Position numbers and translations under genes: made by a program. A stretch of 64,000 bases of DNA. Source: Odontomyia ornata (lineage: Eukaryota; Arthropoda; Insecta; Diptera; Stratiomyidae). Below, piece after piece: positions 22,289-34,436 of this stretch. The number at the start of each line of letters is the position of its first letter. The stretch's first letter is position 1. Under the pieces are notes generated by a model. That model saw only the letters and a program-made list of their open reading frames with translations, did no database searches and was not told where the DNA came from. The DNA is taken from contig OZ017738.1 of the NCBI GenBank assembly GCA_963969285.1, positions 44,773,609-44,837,608 of the forward strand, read 5' to 3'.

Positions 22289-22470
22289 TGTCATGGCAAC
22301 ACCAATTGAAGAGCACCAGCCACGAAAGAAATCGAGAAGAGTCAGTCGCATCCGAACCATCAACCAAGTCATTATATTTTAAACACAATAAATTGATTAT
22401 TAACAAACGGTGCGCGTTAGTTTATTGTTTCCCTCTACAATTATCCTGTTCCCAAGGTCCACCCCTGACA
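22289..22470 (+). repeat. 3' LTR of the mdg3-like element
   Basis: Proposed LTR of 182 bp beginning TGTCATGGCAAC and ending CCCCTGACA (TG...CA termini). It contains AATAAA at 22386-22391. Its last 55 bases match the 5' remnant. The start is inferred from the TG dinucleotide and the position after the integrase stop; the 5' LTR is too short to prove it. Confidence 0.6.
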
Positions 22471-25400
22471 AATGCCTGAGTGAACCCTCGCACTGTATTA
22501 TTAAAAGGTCATTACTTAAGTTCCTTGTACTAAGTTTGATGACAGCTGTTTCTACAATTTCGGAGAAAATTGTTATAATACAGCATTAGCAATTTTTATG
22601 CATCTAGCTAGCTTTCACAAAAAAATAAATGGGAAAAACTCAGAGCACCACTTTTCACCTTCTTCTGCCTTTGCAATAGCCTTTGGCATATTCCAACTGA
22701 TTTAAGGCCTCGAAAGCATCCCATTTCACCACTTTCTTTTCTTCAAGGCACGTTTCACACCTGGATCTAACCATGGTATACCTTTGTAGTTTCGTGCCAG
22801 ATAATAAGATTCGACGCTGGTAAGTCCAAGTCAAGGAAATCGTAAAACATTTTACAAGAAGAGTTAGAGTCAAAACTTATAAAAAAGGCACTCCCATCAA
22901 CAGGGTGAATTCAGAAATTAAATTATAATTGGCCGTACAAATGACGTAGTGCCTGGAGTTATGAATGTGAGTAGCTATGGCAAACGACACTTTAAACCGG
23001 AAGCTCTAGGCAAATAGGTGAATCTTAGGAAGGTGCAAAGCGTACCTTTTGTGTGTAATTATTCTGTGTTAAAAAATATGTATTTTAAATGAAAACTAAA
23101 TAAGCAAAGTAAATAATAGAAAATCGTTGCTGCTACCTGATTAATGTTGAGTAAGGTGTGAAGATTACCATCTGTGCGTAGCCGCTCGAAACTCAGGACA
23201 GTGAAAACTCAATTCAAAAGACTTCATTGGTCTTATCGCTGTTCTTGATAATTTGTGCGTTCAAATTTATCACGTTGCCAATGTTTTCCATCAATACTTC
23301 TTAACAGCAACGCATGACGGATTGACACTAAATCCGGCATTGCAGTTTCTTTCACGAAATTTAATGTCTTCTTTTAGATAAAAGTATTTGAGGAATATTG
23401 TGGTAAGATCTTCTTCCATCTAAATCAATGCATTTAGCTTTTTTGCTCTACGCTTTCTAAATGTATGTTACTTGCAATTTTTATTTTGAAAATTTGCAAT
23501 TATTGACCGCATAGCATGGTTTATTTATTTGTTAATTTCGTAAAAAAAAAGTAACTGCTTTAGAAGTATGTTGATCAGATTAGATTTGATAAGATTAGAT
23601 TCAAATCATGTTGCGTTAGTGAAATTAGAGCGAAAAATTTCGCTTTAAAGCTTAAACTCATCACCTTATTTACAATTCAACTTATTTGCACCGTGGGGCT
23701 CGTTAACGGGTGAAAACAAAAACAAACTGGATAAAAATAATGAAAATATTTAAATTATCATACAAAGAATTAAAGAAATTTTCACGATTTAACCTGGTTT
23801 CCATCTCCAAGAACCAGATTTTGAGTCAGCCAACGAATTCCGTGCATCTCATCATCAATTTTATAACCTGTTAGATCACATCGAGTGAGTGCAATGGAAT
23901 CCTACATAGCAACATGTTCATTAAGAATTCAAGCCTAATATTTGCGATTACCGCGATTAAATTTTAACCAACTTACTAATCATGTGTTACTCACATTTCT
24001 GTTATGTCGGCGTAAGGTGTTCCAAGTTTTGCGTTCTCATCATTATCATCAACATCTTCATCCACTTCATGTTCTTTCCACCTTTTGCATTGATTCGGAA
24101 GTGTGTAGGTTAAGGCAACAAATCGCGTAACACAAAACTCTGTATATGTAAATTAGTTGTAAATGTATGACCTTATTCTTGTGGCGCTTTACAACTTTGA
24201 ATGGCCGCGAGAAGATGTTAACGATGTCTCAGTTTGAATTGGTAAGTTTTACTTTTACAAGTTCTCATTCTGATTTGGGTTAACGTTAGGCAAGGTTGGA
24301 AATGCGTTTAACGGTAAACAGTGTATTTTCTGTTTGATCAATTAATGAAAAATGCATTTGATTTATTGATCATTTTCGAATGACTTGGATTTTTTCCGGT
24401 CTTCTAATGCGTGAAATGTTAATGGATGGTGAGGCTTTTCCTTAATTGGTAATTAAATAGGAAGCGTTCAATTGAATGGGTTCTGGCAGCCAACAAAAAC
24501 TAGTGTATCGTGGAGGCTGGACTAGAAAAAAGTGGGCATGGCGAACTCCAATTACTTTTACGGGCGCGTCTACATTATTCTGCAGAAAAAAATCACTTTG
24601 TATTCACATCGGGAGACCTATTTGTAATTCAGTTTAAATAATGTGAGTCGACGCTTATTGTGACCATGAAGGTACTGGGTTAATGCTGTGCGTCGTGATT
24701 AATACTAAATGGGGGATACGTGACTTCTGCATAAGTAGTGCATCCAAATGGGCCAATTCAATTGAATTAACTTAACGTTTTAGTAAAGAACGTTAGAATT
24801 GAATTACATATCCCACAAACTGAAAAAAAAACTGCAAGAAATTATGTTTAAATAAGTGTTCATTTTGCTTTTCTGAAAGTAATCGCATTACTTCCAAAAA
24901 CCAATAAACTAGTGACTCTCGAAAATTACCAGCTTGATTCAGCAAACATACGTACATGTTCCTACATTGCTTTGTCACTTATGAAGATTGGATTCATCTG
25001 AAAAATTCCAAGATTAATTGCGAATAATTTCTCAGCCACTTAAAAAGTTGATTGGCGTGGTAGAGTACTCAAAAACAAAAAAAAATTGTTCAATATCATC
25101 TTAGTATCGTTGGCCTTAAATTTACCATATTTGCACCTGAGTTAACATTGTCATACGATAATTAGCGAATGGCGAAAGTTAAACGAATATACCCACATGT
25201 GTAAACATGTGTGGCGATAAATGAATGAATAATCGAGTAAGTGACGTTCTACAAAAAATATGTTCATAAACGGATGTCATTGATTGAAAATGTTACAACT
25301 GTACTGAATCATGTTTTCTTAAGTATTTACGTATGATTTTTGTTTTTTGGGAATATTAAGGACATATCCATTTCAGATTTGTATGTTATCTTAGGTTGAT

Positions 25401-25926
25401 TAAATGTTTTAAGTTTTTTAATGCAAGTTTTTTTAAGCTGCTGACTTGTTGTATGAATGTTTGATGACTAAATTGAGTGGTTGTGCCAATAGAAAAGACA
25501 TGTACCATTGTATTGACCCGACTGAAACAAGACACACTTCGACGAACGGACGACAGAGTCGAACGGGATATTGATGTTAACAAAAACCAAAATAAAAAAC
25601 TTGCCTCCAACTTATGTTAAAACTATTCTTGACGATTTAATGATTCGGCATCCTTCACATTATATGGCAATTTTCAGAAGTAGGATAAAGTATCCAAAAT
25701 AAGATTCTATGTCTAGCAGTCGTTGCGTGTAGACGTGTTTTTAAAAGCTCCTGCCAAGAATTTTCAAAAATCAAAATAATTTTCAAAACGTCAATTCGAA
25801 ACTAATTTTCTAAAAAACTTATTGCATCGTCGAATCATTCGAACAATTTATTGAGTATCAGGATTTTACTTTCGAGGAAGCCTCAAAAAATTCAAGAAAA
25901 GAAAATAACGTGTTTTTCGCCGGGGC
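22471..25926. other. no gene recognised; one faint non-LTR-like patch
   Basis: At 22655-22873 (minus) frames containing PWLDPGVKRALKKRK and KWDAFEALNQLEYAKGYC vaguely resemble the linker between endonuclease and RT of non-LTR elements; I would not call it. The rest is AT-rich with short frames only. Confidence 0.4.
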
Positions 25927-27145
25927 ATGGAAGAGCCCGACGGCTTCCCACCGCTGGGAGGCCCGAGGCCAGGCATTTTAAATGCTAATAATGAAAAACT
26001 CCTGAAACGAAAACACTACCAAGAAAACATTGAGCATGGCAATCGTATTACGACTTCAAGCGAAGAATTAGAAAGAGTAATCAGAGAAAATAAAGAGATG
26101 AAACTCAGAATGCAAGGTTTGGAGGAAATGATCCGGACATTAACAAACATCAACAAAACAAAGTGATGAAGCCACAAAATACATCCGGAAAAGAAGAAGC
26201 GACAACAAACAAGACAAACGAAAAATAGGAGAACGAAAAAAGTAGCCACGCGAAAGGCTCTACATACGAATGAAGCAACATTATTGAATTAATTGAATTC
26301 TTAAAATCAAAAAATAAGGAGTGGGAGAAGAGACCAACCGGCGTGTCAGCTGGTTCTCCTATTAAAAATAATAAGTCAACTGAGAAAGTTCCTCCAATGC
26401 ATGTCTTTGGGCAGCGCGGAGGGGATATAGTTCGGCTGTTGGCAGCCGAACATAAGATCGATAACTTCGAAGTTAAGAGAGTGAGCGCCGATTGACTCCC
26501 AATTATAACAAAAACACTGGCTGATTTCTGGCTAGCGAAATACACATACACGCCAAAGGCGGAAGCAAATCAGAGCTTCCTATTGAAGGGCTTTGACTGT
26601 AGGGAAAATGCAGTTCTCTCCTTGAAATACTACAGGAAGCAGCACTAGCTGTCAAATCCATTAGTGTGAAAAATTTTGCTACATGAAGATGAACTGTTGA
26701 AGGCAAAATATTACCATTTTATTTGGTACGTTTTTCTAACGATAGCAGTCCAAGTGCCCTCCAACAGGTAAGGTACTTCTAGTTTAGAGTTGTGAGGTGG
26801 GAGCGTCTCCAATAAAGTGCGGACAACCAGTGTTACAGGTGCCAAATATTCGGTCGCTCAACTGCTAATTGTGCCATGTACTATGGCTGCGTCAAATGTA
26901 AAGATATCCATGCCCACCGGTGAATGCAAATTGAATCAGATGAGCCAAAAAAAAATTATACTGTGTTAACTCTGGTATATTTGTTCATCCAGCATCATAT
27001 TGTGGATGCCCTTGGTATTAAGATGCAAAAGTTAAATTTTCCCCTAAACAAACACAAGTACATCGCAGTGTGTTACCTTCTAACTTCGTCAAACCCGAAG
27101 CGTCATTTGCACTTGCTACCAGAGAACCAGCAGACAACAATGTAA
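25927..27145 (+). pseudogene. jockey-like ORF1 (gag-like) with zinc knuckles, broken
   Basis: Starts MEEPDGFPPLGGPRPGILN with a coiled-coil-like stretch (ELERVIRENKEMKLRMQGLEEM). A stop at 26164-26166 and frameshifts follow. Further on are NFEVKRVSAD, the PRE_C2HC-like area, and three zinc knuckles: CYRCQIFGRSTANC, CVKCKDIHAH and a C-G-x-x-x-H-P-A-S-Y-x-G-C type at about 26965-27000. The sequence VNFVKPEASFALATREP after them is typical of the ORF1 end in jockey elements. No endonuclease or RT follows; the hairpin repeat replaces it. Confidence 0.75.
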
Positions 27146-27399
27146 ATAAATTAATAATGTAATGGCAACAATAAGCTGCTTCTCAAAATTTACCAGCAGC
27201 TTGAATCTTTTTCAGAAAGAATAAATGAGCAAAATATACAAGTTGGGTAGACAGACCAACGCTCATGTCAGAAGGGTTTTGTACTCAATTAACAAAATGC
27301 AGCCAGCGGGAACGAATAAAATCAAGAAATATGTCAAAGACGATTTAATTGGAGAAAATATGAAATTCGAACATCATACTATTATTGACAAAGTTGAAC

Positions 27400-28745
27400 G
27401 AATTTTGGCTTCTGAGGTATTTGTTATTAATATACTCATAAAGATTTCCCTTGATAATGTTTTCAGATTTTTTAGATCACAGGTGTCCATTCGCGAGGGA
27501 GGAAACACATTTTTCGTGTATTTTCCCCTCCTGTGCCCCCACTGAAGCAAAAATTGTCAGTTTAAAAACTGTTTTGAAAAACGCCCATAGAGAACTTTCA
27601 GTTGATACTCATATCGGCTACGTTTGATGAAATTTTTTTCAGGGGCCACTCCCCTGTACTGAAATCATCGATTCATGGCCAATTTTTTCGAACCCTAGAA
27701 TGGTCACAAAGCCCTTTTGCTAGGAGCTCTCTCCTGCCTCCTCGACTTGTTTGACTTATGAGTATTAATTGTAGGTACTCATCTTCATTCATTCATTAAA
27801 TCGAACTAAGTGTTAAAAGCATGCACCTTAAACGTTGAAGTTGGGGAAAATTACTCAAAATTATTCAATCTTCGCATTTAAAACAGCCACTATTTTGTTT
27901 CACGATTACTGATACCACTAGCTGAACCAATTCTGAAAGATATTCATGATACCTATCATTCCTGAAATTCTCATGCAAATCCTAGCAAAGCTGTAGTGTC
28001 TGAGTCGGTAAAAAGCGCATATGGTTCCGTAGCCATATGTTTCTATAGTATGTAATAAGGCGCATATTGTTCCATAGAAATACAGGAAAATTCAAATCAC
28101 TATAACTTCGTTAAATACTATTCGATCTTTGTGAAACTTTCAGGACCGATCAAATTTGTAAATAGTTATCTGTGTACTGAATTTTAATGAATAAGGGTAG
28201 CGTTAAGATTTTATTCGAGAAAACGTTACAGCGATAAATCATACTATTACTAATGAAATTGTGTGAATTTCGACTTCTCACGTATTTGCTGTTATTGTAC
28301 TCATAAGGGCCTACATTCACGCTTATTTTCAGATTTTTCGGAAGGAAGGTGTTCAATCGCGAGGGGGGGTACGCAAAAAGTTAGAACATTTCCCCTTCCC
28401 CCCTCGGTACTGATAAGGCAATTTTAAGACTTGTTTTGAAAAGATCTCATTAAGACCTTTCCTAAGACATCCTACTCGACTACCAATGGTGAAAAAATTT
28501 TTTCAAAGGGTTACCTCGAAGGGGTTTAAGGAGACCCCCCTTAAACCCCTTCGAAAAAATTTTCCACCCTTGAACTTTCAAGAAGTCACCACTTCTGACC
28601 TTTCCACAAAGTTTCATTGCTGTAGCTTCTATAGTTTCGGAGAAAAAGTGCTGTGACATACAGACGGAAGGACGGACGGACGGACGGACAGACGGACACA
28701 GGTCGTGATTGCAATAGGGTTTTGAATTTTAGTACAAAACCCTAA
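27400..28745 (-). repeat. hairpin repeat family, composite of at least two copies (B and C)
   Basis: 27440-27660 matches the reverse complement of 2330-2560. 27660-27770 matches the far end of copy D (33880-33965) in plus orientation. 27880-28745 is a longer minus-oriented copy ending at the GGACGG run (28671-28698) and a terminal hairpin with 9-bp arms (28716-28724 and 28735-28743). Orientation switches show that two or more insertions or rearrangements are joined. No coding potential. Confidence 0.65.
28516..28554. repeat. perfect 16-bp inverted repeat with 7-nt loop
   Basis: TCGAAGGGGTTTAAGG at 28516-28531 pairs exactly with CCTTAAACCCCTTCGA at 28539-28554; the loop is AGACCCC. It sits inside copy C of the hairpin repeat, about 160 bp from its terminal hairpin. 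It would form a very stable stem in single strands. Confidence 0.9.
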
Positions 28746-28824
28746 AAGTCAATTTCGTTTTTCAAAGTTTAGGCCAACATGCTTCAAAATAGTTTTTCAC
28801 CCAGCTACATTTCCATAGATAAGC

Positions 28825-29860
28825 TTCATCTCATCTCGATCAACGTCAACTCCATTGATACCATACATCGACGTGACTCTCTTCTTGAATTCATTGTCAT
28901 GGCATTCCATGACATTCAAGGATTTTGAATTCGTAAGAAACGATCGATTAAACGGTGATGGGGGAGGTGGCACCATATACTGAGTTCAAAGACTCTATTG
29001 TATCCAAAATATTGAAAAATTTGAATTCAAAAGCTTTGAATCTATTGAAGTGTCTATTATCAAAATTTCACTGCCAGGTGGGGATAACTTTCGCTATCTC
29101 TGCCTATGCAACTGGTCGAAATGTTCTCAAGTTCAAGGAGGCGCTCAATTCTTTGTTTGAAATACTCAAATTGAACAATATTGTCGGTGGCCTGAATGCC
29201 AAGCAAACATCATGGCTAAACGCCAAAAATAATCCAAGAGGTGTATTCCTGGAATCGTGGATAACAGAGAACCAAATTGAATACAGGTGCAATCCATATG
29301 AATCGGAGTTCCCAACATACTCTAGGAAAAATTCATATTTGGACCTTTGCATTGCTGACGCAAGACTTGAGTTTAGCTTTAATAGCCCTCAACGAAAACT
29401 GCAACTGCTTCCATACGATTTCCATACGTAATGGAAATCAATCATCACAGGGATGATGTCTTCCTCATTCCAGTTGAACATGAAAATTATCGGTTGAATT
29501 TCAAAAAAATGGATTGGGGAAAGTTTCAAAAGAAGTTTCATCGGGATTACCAGAAGCAATGTCCTCCTTCTGATGTTGGCAACGCTTGCTCAATGGTTCC
29601 TAATGACAGGAATCTAGCTAACGATGAAATAGATCTCTATTTGTCGAAGTTAAAGAAACTGACGTTGGAAACGACTGAGAAAGTAGTTCCCAAGATTAAA
29701 CATCGAAACAATATGGAAAGATATGAAACATTAACCATTGCAAGGTTGAAAAGATTGGAAAGCCTTCTTCTCACATCCCTCATTCGCTTTGTTGAAATTA
29801 CACCTGAAGCATGTCCTAAACTTAATCGGTTCATACTTCAAGAGTGGGGTCAGCAATCAA
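28825..29860 (+). pseudogene. non-LTR ORF2: endonuclease and linker
   Basis: Open pieces at 28955-29431 and 29431-29886 follow LISINVNSIDTIHRRDSLLE. They include FAISAYATGRNVLKFKEALN, VGGLNAKQTSWLNAKNNPRG (the DLNAKH-type motif with the catalytic Asp replaced by Gly) and SYLDLCIADARLEFSFNSPQ. The linker continues with LNFKKMDWGKFQKKFHRDYQ and ERYETLTIARLKRLESLL. Frameshifts and deletions separate them. Confidence 0.8.
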
Positions 29861-29889
29861 TGGGCGGAAAAATTGAGGAGCATTAGCCC

Positions 29890-31590
29890 ACAGAACCCAG
29901 ATGGCGTTTTCGCGAAAGTGAATAGCTTATTCCGTAAGAAGTCTTGAGTGAAGGTATCGAATTTTGAAGTCGCTAGTGATGAGATAAAGTCGCTAGTGAT
30001 GAGATGAGAGCTAGTAACGAAATTGATAGTACGACTCGGGATAGATATGGGAACAGGATTTTATATGATGGTTTGCATAAACTTTCCCTGATTGATATTA
30101 ATTTTGAGTTGGTTCATCTACCAAATCCTGAGAGAGGGAACCAAATACTTTCAGGGGTCGTTGAAGCAAAAGTTTCCGACTTCAAATCAAGTCTGAACGG
30201 CGAATCTCTTTTTCATTTCAATGAAACATTAACATCTGACCTCATACCGAGCTTGAATCTTATTGATTATTTTGTCAGCTATGAAGACTTGTGTTTCATG
30301 TTTGGCAAGATAAACAACAAGAAATCATGTAGTATCGGCGGTGTTCCAAATATAGTTCTGCGGCATTTGTCTGAGGTAACTATTGGGAATTATTGCATAT
30401 TGTTCAACAACATGTTGAACAATTCATATTTCCCGAATGAGTGGGAAAAGGCCAAGGTATTTTCAATCCTTAAGAAAGGAAAAGAATCTTCGAGCCTTTA
30501 AAGCAATCGCCCAATCAGCTTGCTACCTAACATCAGCAAGATGTTTGAAGTGATACTCAACAAAGCATTAAACGCTGACATTGAGAAATATTTGTTGATG
30601 CCGAATTATAATTTTGGTTTCCGTTCCAGGCATTCGACCATATATGCGAGAACGAAAGTAACCTTAGACATCTGTTGGAAACTAAATAACAGCGAATGTG
30701 TTGGAACGTGTCTCATTGATATGGAGAAAGCCCTCGATGCGGTGTAGTGAGATGGACTAATTTTTAGACTCCTCCAGGACAGGCTCCTCAAATACTTTGT
30801 CGCCATGACGAGCAGTATATTTTACGGGAAATCATTTGTTGTTACTAATGGAAACCTGGCGACAATGCGCGACTTCAAGGTCCTGAATAGTCTACAGCAG
30901 GGAACAGTTACTGCACCTCTGCTATTGAACGGCTTTGATTTTAACGTCTCGCCAATGAGATCATTGGTAGCTGCAGACCGATAAGCTACAATAGGTCAGA
31001 GCAATCTTCAAAAAATATTTATTGATTTGCACCTCTACAACAACAATTCGCAAATAAAAATCAACGCGTAGAAGTGCGAAACAATTTTGTTTCGGACAAC
31101 GCTGCAATAGGCAGCTGGTGAGGGTAGTTCAGAACGGGTTCCACATAAATCCTGTGTTCGATACCTCGGTGTTCATCTCGATCAGTATCTGTACTATACT
31201 GAACATGTCGTCTTCGACACCTCTTTCACTCCAGATACATCGATCAAAAGGTCAAAGTTATATGTTACAAGACCCTAGTTAGACCAGTTTATACATATAG
31301 ATGTCAGATCTGGTACAACGAGAGTGCTAGTACAATGGAAAGATTAAGAGTTTTCGAAAAGAAATGTCTTCGTGTATTTACTGATTTGTACAGAAAGCTT
31401 GAGACGGATTGGAAGCACTATATATCGAATAGAAATATTTATCAGACTGCTAAAATGACAAGAGTTGATTTCTTCATTTTGAGACTGCTTCGGAATCATA
31501 TCGCAAGATCTGTACCTACATGTGATATTAGTGTTTCATATCGGCTTGTTGGATTTCACGAAAGTTGTTTATGTTTCTAGTGATCAATCA
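29890..31590 (+). pseudogene. non-LTR ORF2: reverse transcriptase, inactive
   Basis: 30004-30501 holds the RT start (CSIGGVPNIVLRHLSEVTIG, NEWEKAKVFSILKKGKE). After a stop, 30520-30747 gives LPNISKMFEVILNKALN, FGFRSRHSTI and CLIDMEKALDAV. The catalytic FADD/YADD loop near 30960-30990 is not readable (AADR and a stop instead). The C-terminal part at 31254-31590 reads RPVYTYRCQIWYNESAS and MERLRVFEKKCLRVFTDLYR. There is a short duplicated segment at 29961-30006 (AGTCGCTAGTGATGAGAT twice). Confidence 0.8.
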
Positions 31591-31740
31591 AACAAACCAT
31601 TTTGCAATTTCGGGGTAATGACAATCATTCTAAGTGGATAATAACGGTCACTGACCGGTATTTCCCCGTATGAAATAAAAAGATAATTTATTATTTTATT
31701 TGTTGAAATAATATCTCATTATTGTCTTTATTTACTCATA

Positions 31741-32940
31741 GATGCCGCGGTACAGGGAAAGAACCATGACAAAAGGAAAATGGACAAAAGAAGAATTAGA
31801 AAGGCTATAGAAGCAAGCCTTGCGTACCATGAATGCTATACGGTCAACTGCAAAGAAGTTCGGCATACCTTTCAGTACGCTGCAAGGACGAATTAAGAAT
31901 AATCTTCCAATTAAGGGGTCTTCTCTGGGAAGACATTCTACTTTTTCACCGGAAGCAGAGAAGGGTATAGCAGAGAATATAAAACTTGTAGCAAAACTTT
32001 ACTATGGTCTAAGTCCACTCCAAGTTCGTAGTGCAGCTTACATTTACGCTGAGGATCATAAAATAAAGCACACCTTCAACAGGGAGAAGAAGCTAGCAGG
32101 AAAAGATTGGCTGTATAGTTTTTTAAAGAGGAATCTTTCAATAATTATCCGCTAACCAGACGCAACCAGTCTTAATCGTGTAACAGCATTTAACAGAGAT
32201 GAGGTTAACTTGTTCTTCCAAAATTTGGAAAATGTTAAACTCCCAAATTAACTGCATCAAAAGTGTACAACATGAACGAGACCGGATTAACCCCCGTGCA
32301 AGACCCTGGTACGATGATTGCTGAAAAGGGACAGAAGAGAGTAGGCTCAATTACTAGCTATGAAAGGGGAAAAACATAACTTTAATCTGTGCAGTGTCGG
32401 CTTCAGGATCATACATACCTCCTATGTTTGATTACCCAAGACATAGAATGTCACCTCAGTTGTGCAAAAATGGTCCAGTTGAAGCAATTTATCACTGCTT
32501 CAAAAATGGATGGACAAATGAAGAATTGTTTGTGATATAACTCAAGCATTTTGAGAAATTCGCAAAACAATCTGCTGATGTACCTTTTCGGCTAATTTTA
32601 GATAACCACTATGGTCATGCGTCTTTGGAAGCCTACATGTTTTGTCGGGAAAACTATGTCGTTGTGCTTTCCAATCCACCTCACACTTCGCACAGGATGC
32701 AGCCTCTAGATGTCGCATTGTATGGACTCTTAAAAAACGCCTTCAGGAAGGAGTGTGATTTATTCATGAGAAGCCACGCCATGCTTAAAAATTACACCAT
32801 TTGATGTGGCTTCTATATTTAATAAAGGTTATTGTGACACGGCTATCTAAAAAGGGGTGGCTGGTTTTAAGGCATCTGGAATTTTTCCCATTAATCCAAA
32901 AATTTTTGGAGAAGAAGACTTCCTATCTTCATGCTATTTA
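31741..32940 (+). pseudogene. pogo/Tigger-like transposase (DDE_1 superfamily), broken
   Basis: Starts MPRYRERTMTKGKWTKEELE, a psq-type HTH, with a TAG at about 31808-31810 (ERL*KQAL). KKFGIPFSTLQGRIKNNLP and the CENP-B-like domain (GLSPLQVRSAAYIYAE, REKKLAGKDWLYSFLKR) follow in one frame to 32155. The catalytic part is in several frames: NMNETGL at about 32269-32289 has Asn in place of the first catalytic Asp; LILDNH keeps the second (32601) and MQPLDV the third (32709). RKECDLFMRSHA and FGEEDFLP-like sequence end it. The normal product is a nuclear DNA transposase. Element ends were not found. Confidence 0.85.
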
Positions 32941-33059
32941 TTGGGTGCCAGTAACGACTCCGTAACTGTGATAGACAAAAATTATTATTTTTTTGAAATA
33001 TTTGAAAAAAAAGAAAGTCTTGGTTAATTTTATTTAAGTATAAAATATCAATAATATGT

Positions 33060-33965
33060 AGGAACAAAGTTTTTAGGTCTTTGTAAAAAAATTTTTTACC
33101 AAGACCTACTTGTTTCGCGACCTGTCTGTCCGTCTGAGTTAGAGTGCTCAAAATTTGTGAAAAGGTCAGAAGTGATGGCCTCTCAAAAGTTTAGGTCTTA
33201 CCAAAAATTTTAAATTTTTTTCCTTGATAACGAATTAGTCCTTAAACATTTTTTTTTAAATAAAGGTTGTCGAGTTTTAGAATCTGAAATAAAAAAGTCA
33301 TTTTGTGGATCAAGAGTTCTAGGGGGAGGCAAAAAGTACCAAAATGTTGTGTGCCTCCCTCCCCCCTTGGGCACATTTGAGCCGGAAAATTTTAAAATTA
33401 TCACGAATGTGGGCCTTTAGGAGTGCAAGGGCAACAAATACCTCAGAAATCGAAATTCACTCAACTTTGTTAATAATATTATGATTTGTAGATTGTACAT
33501 TTTCGCCCATAAAATCAAAACGCTACCTTTAAACTTCGTGATATCACTCATGAACATCGAATCATTCATGGACATCGAATCATAATCAAGTTATAGCCAT
33601 TTCATTTGTTTGGAATTACAACAACAATAAGACGTATTTATGGTTGATACATATTTCAAATTGACCTAGCCACTTTTATTTTCTTTCGATTTTCATGAAA
33701 ATTTAAGGAATAGTGTTTAATTTGAATATATTTAATCGGCCGAGCATTCAGAAAAATCATTTAAGCTGTATCAAAATGGCGGCTGCACTTATGAAAGAAA
33801 CTATGCATCTTTTGCATAAATTTGAACGATTTCATATCCAAGTATTGGATGAATAATTCAAGTTATCGATTCAGGCTATTAGAAAGCTTGTTTCGAGCCC
33901 TAAGATGTTTACAAAGACCTTTTGGTAGGAGCACTCTTCTGCTAACTAAATTTGTTTTATTTTAT
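33060..33965 (+). repeat. hairpin repeat family, copy D (most complete)
   Basis: Begins with a strong hairpin: arms 33075-33090 and 33092-33107 pair over 16 bp with one wobble position. Then CTGTCTGTCCGTCTG (33123-33137), the G-rich block near 33330-33375, the AAATTCACTCAACTTTG segment shared with copy A, and a far end at about 33900-33965 shared with 27680-27760 and (inverted) 7400-7565. It gives the family length as about 0.9 kb. No ORF. Confidence 0.7.
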
Positions 33966-34299
33966 TAATTAGTTCGTTGTAGAAGTAAAGTTGTGTGAAT
34001 TCACGACCTAAACATATCTTAAGGATTTAGTTACTTTGAATGGCCAGGAATACCCCAATAGTTGACCACCATCACCCGAACTTTGCGAGTAACGACGGTC
34101 AACGAAGGGCTTTAGAAAACGATTCAAAAATCATAAACGCTTAACAGATTGATAATGTGTATCCTATTTATCTAAAGAATACTAAATAAGGTATGTGGAA
34201 AATCTGCTGCTTTCATCTTAAAACCTTGAAATAGGAAAATATTCCGATTATTGCTTAAGTGTACCATCGAAAACCGTGTAGTGAGCTGTTTACGCATAA
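33966..34299. other. no gene recognised
   Basis: Unassigned AT-rich sequence before the BEL element. Confidence 0.4.
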
Positions 34300-34436
34300 C
34301 GCTTTAGCCATCACATATTAGATGGCGGTGTGCGATTTAAGAACTCGTCAGCAACTTGTCACTCAAAAAATAATGAGGCTGAGCTATGATAAAATTGTGA
34401 GAGTTTTTCTGTTAGTGATTGAACAAAATATGAACA

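Larger units (their letters stand above)
20911..22470 (+). mobile_element. mdg3-like Gypsy LTR element, internally deleted
   Basis: The last 56 bases of the 5' LTR (20911-20966) match the last 55 of the 3' LTR (22416-22470) with few changes. Between them are a leader with a tRNA-Leu primer site, a gag-like ORF and the C-terminal end of integrase. Protease, RT, RNase H and most of integrase are gone. The 5' LTR is truncated on its left at the non-LTR relic. Confidence 0.8.
28815..31590 (+). mobile_element. non-LTR retrotransposon (jockey superfamily), decayed
   Basis: One ORF2 can be followed from the start of the endonuclease (LHLISINVNSIDTIHRRDSL at about 28825-28885) to the C-terminal domain of RT (31335-31580). 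ORF1 and the 5' end are missing, with the hairpin repeat lying directly upstream, and no A-rich tail was identified. A 73-bp piece of the same family is at 63878-63950. Confidence 0.8.

Noticed and set aside
22655..22873. Minus-strand frame as a non-LTR linker fragment
   Set aside because: Resemblance is limited to one short basic segment; no endonuclease or RT motif lies on either side.
26016..26706. Minus-strand frames of 67-133 residues
   Set aside because: Shadows of the jockey-like ORF1 on the plus strand, which carries zinc knuckles.
28671..28698. Run of GGACGGACGGACGG considered as a CRISPR-like or satellite array
   Set aside because: The unit is only 4 bp, occurs at the same place in other copies of the dispersed repeat, and has no spacers.
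28743..28760. Hairpin plus nearby bases as a Helitron 3' end
   Set aside because: No CTRR motif follows at the expected distance and no AT insertion site is evident, so I left the family unclassified.
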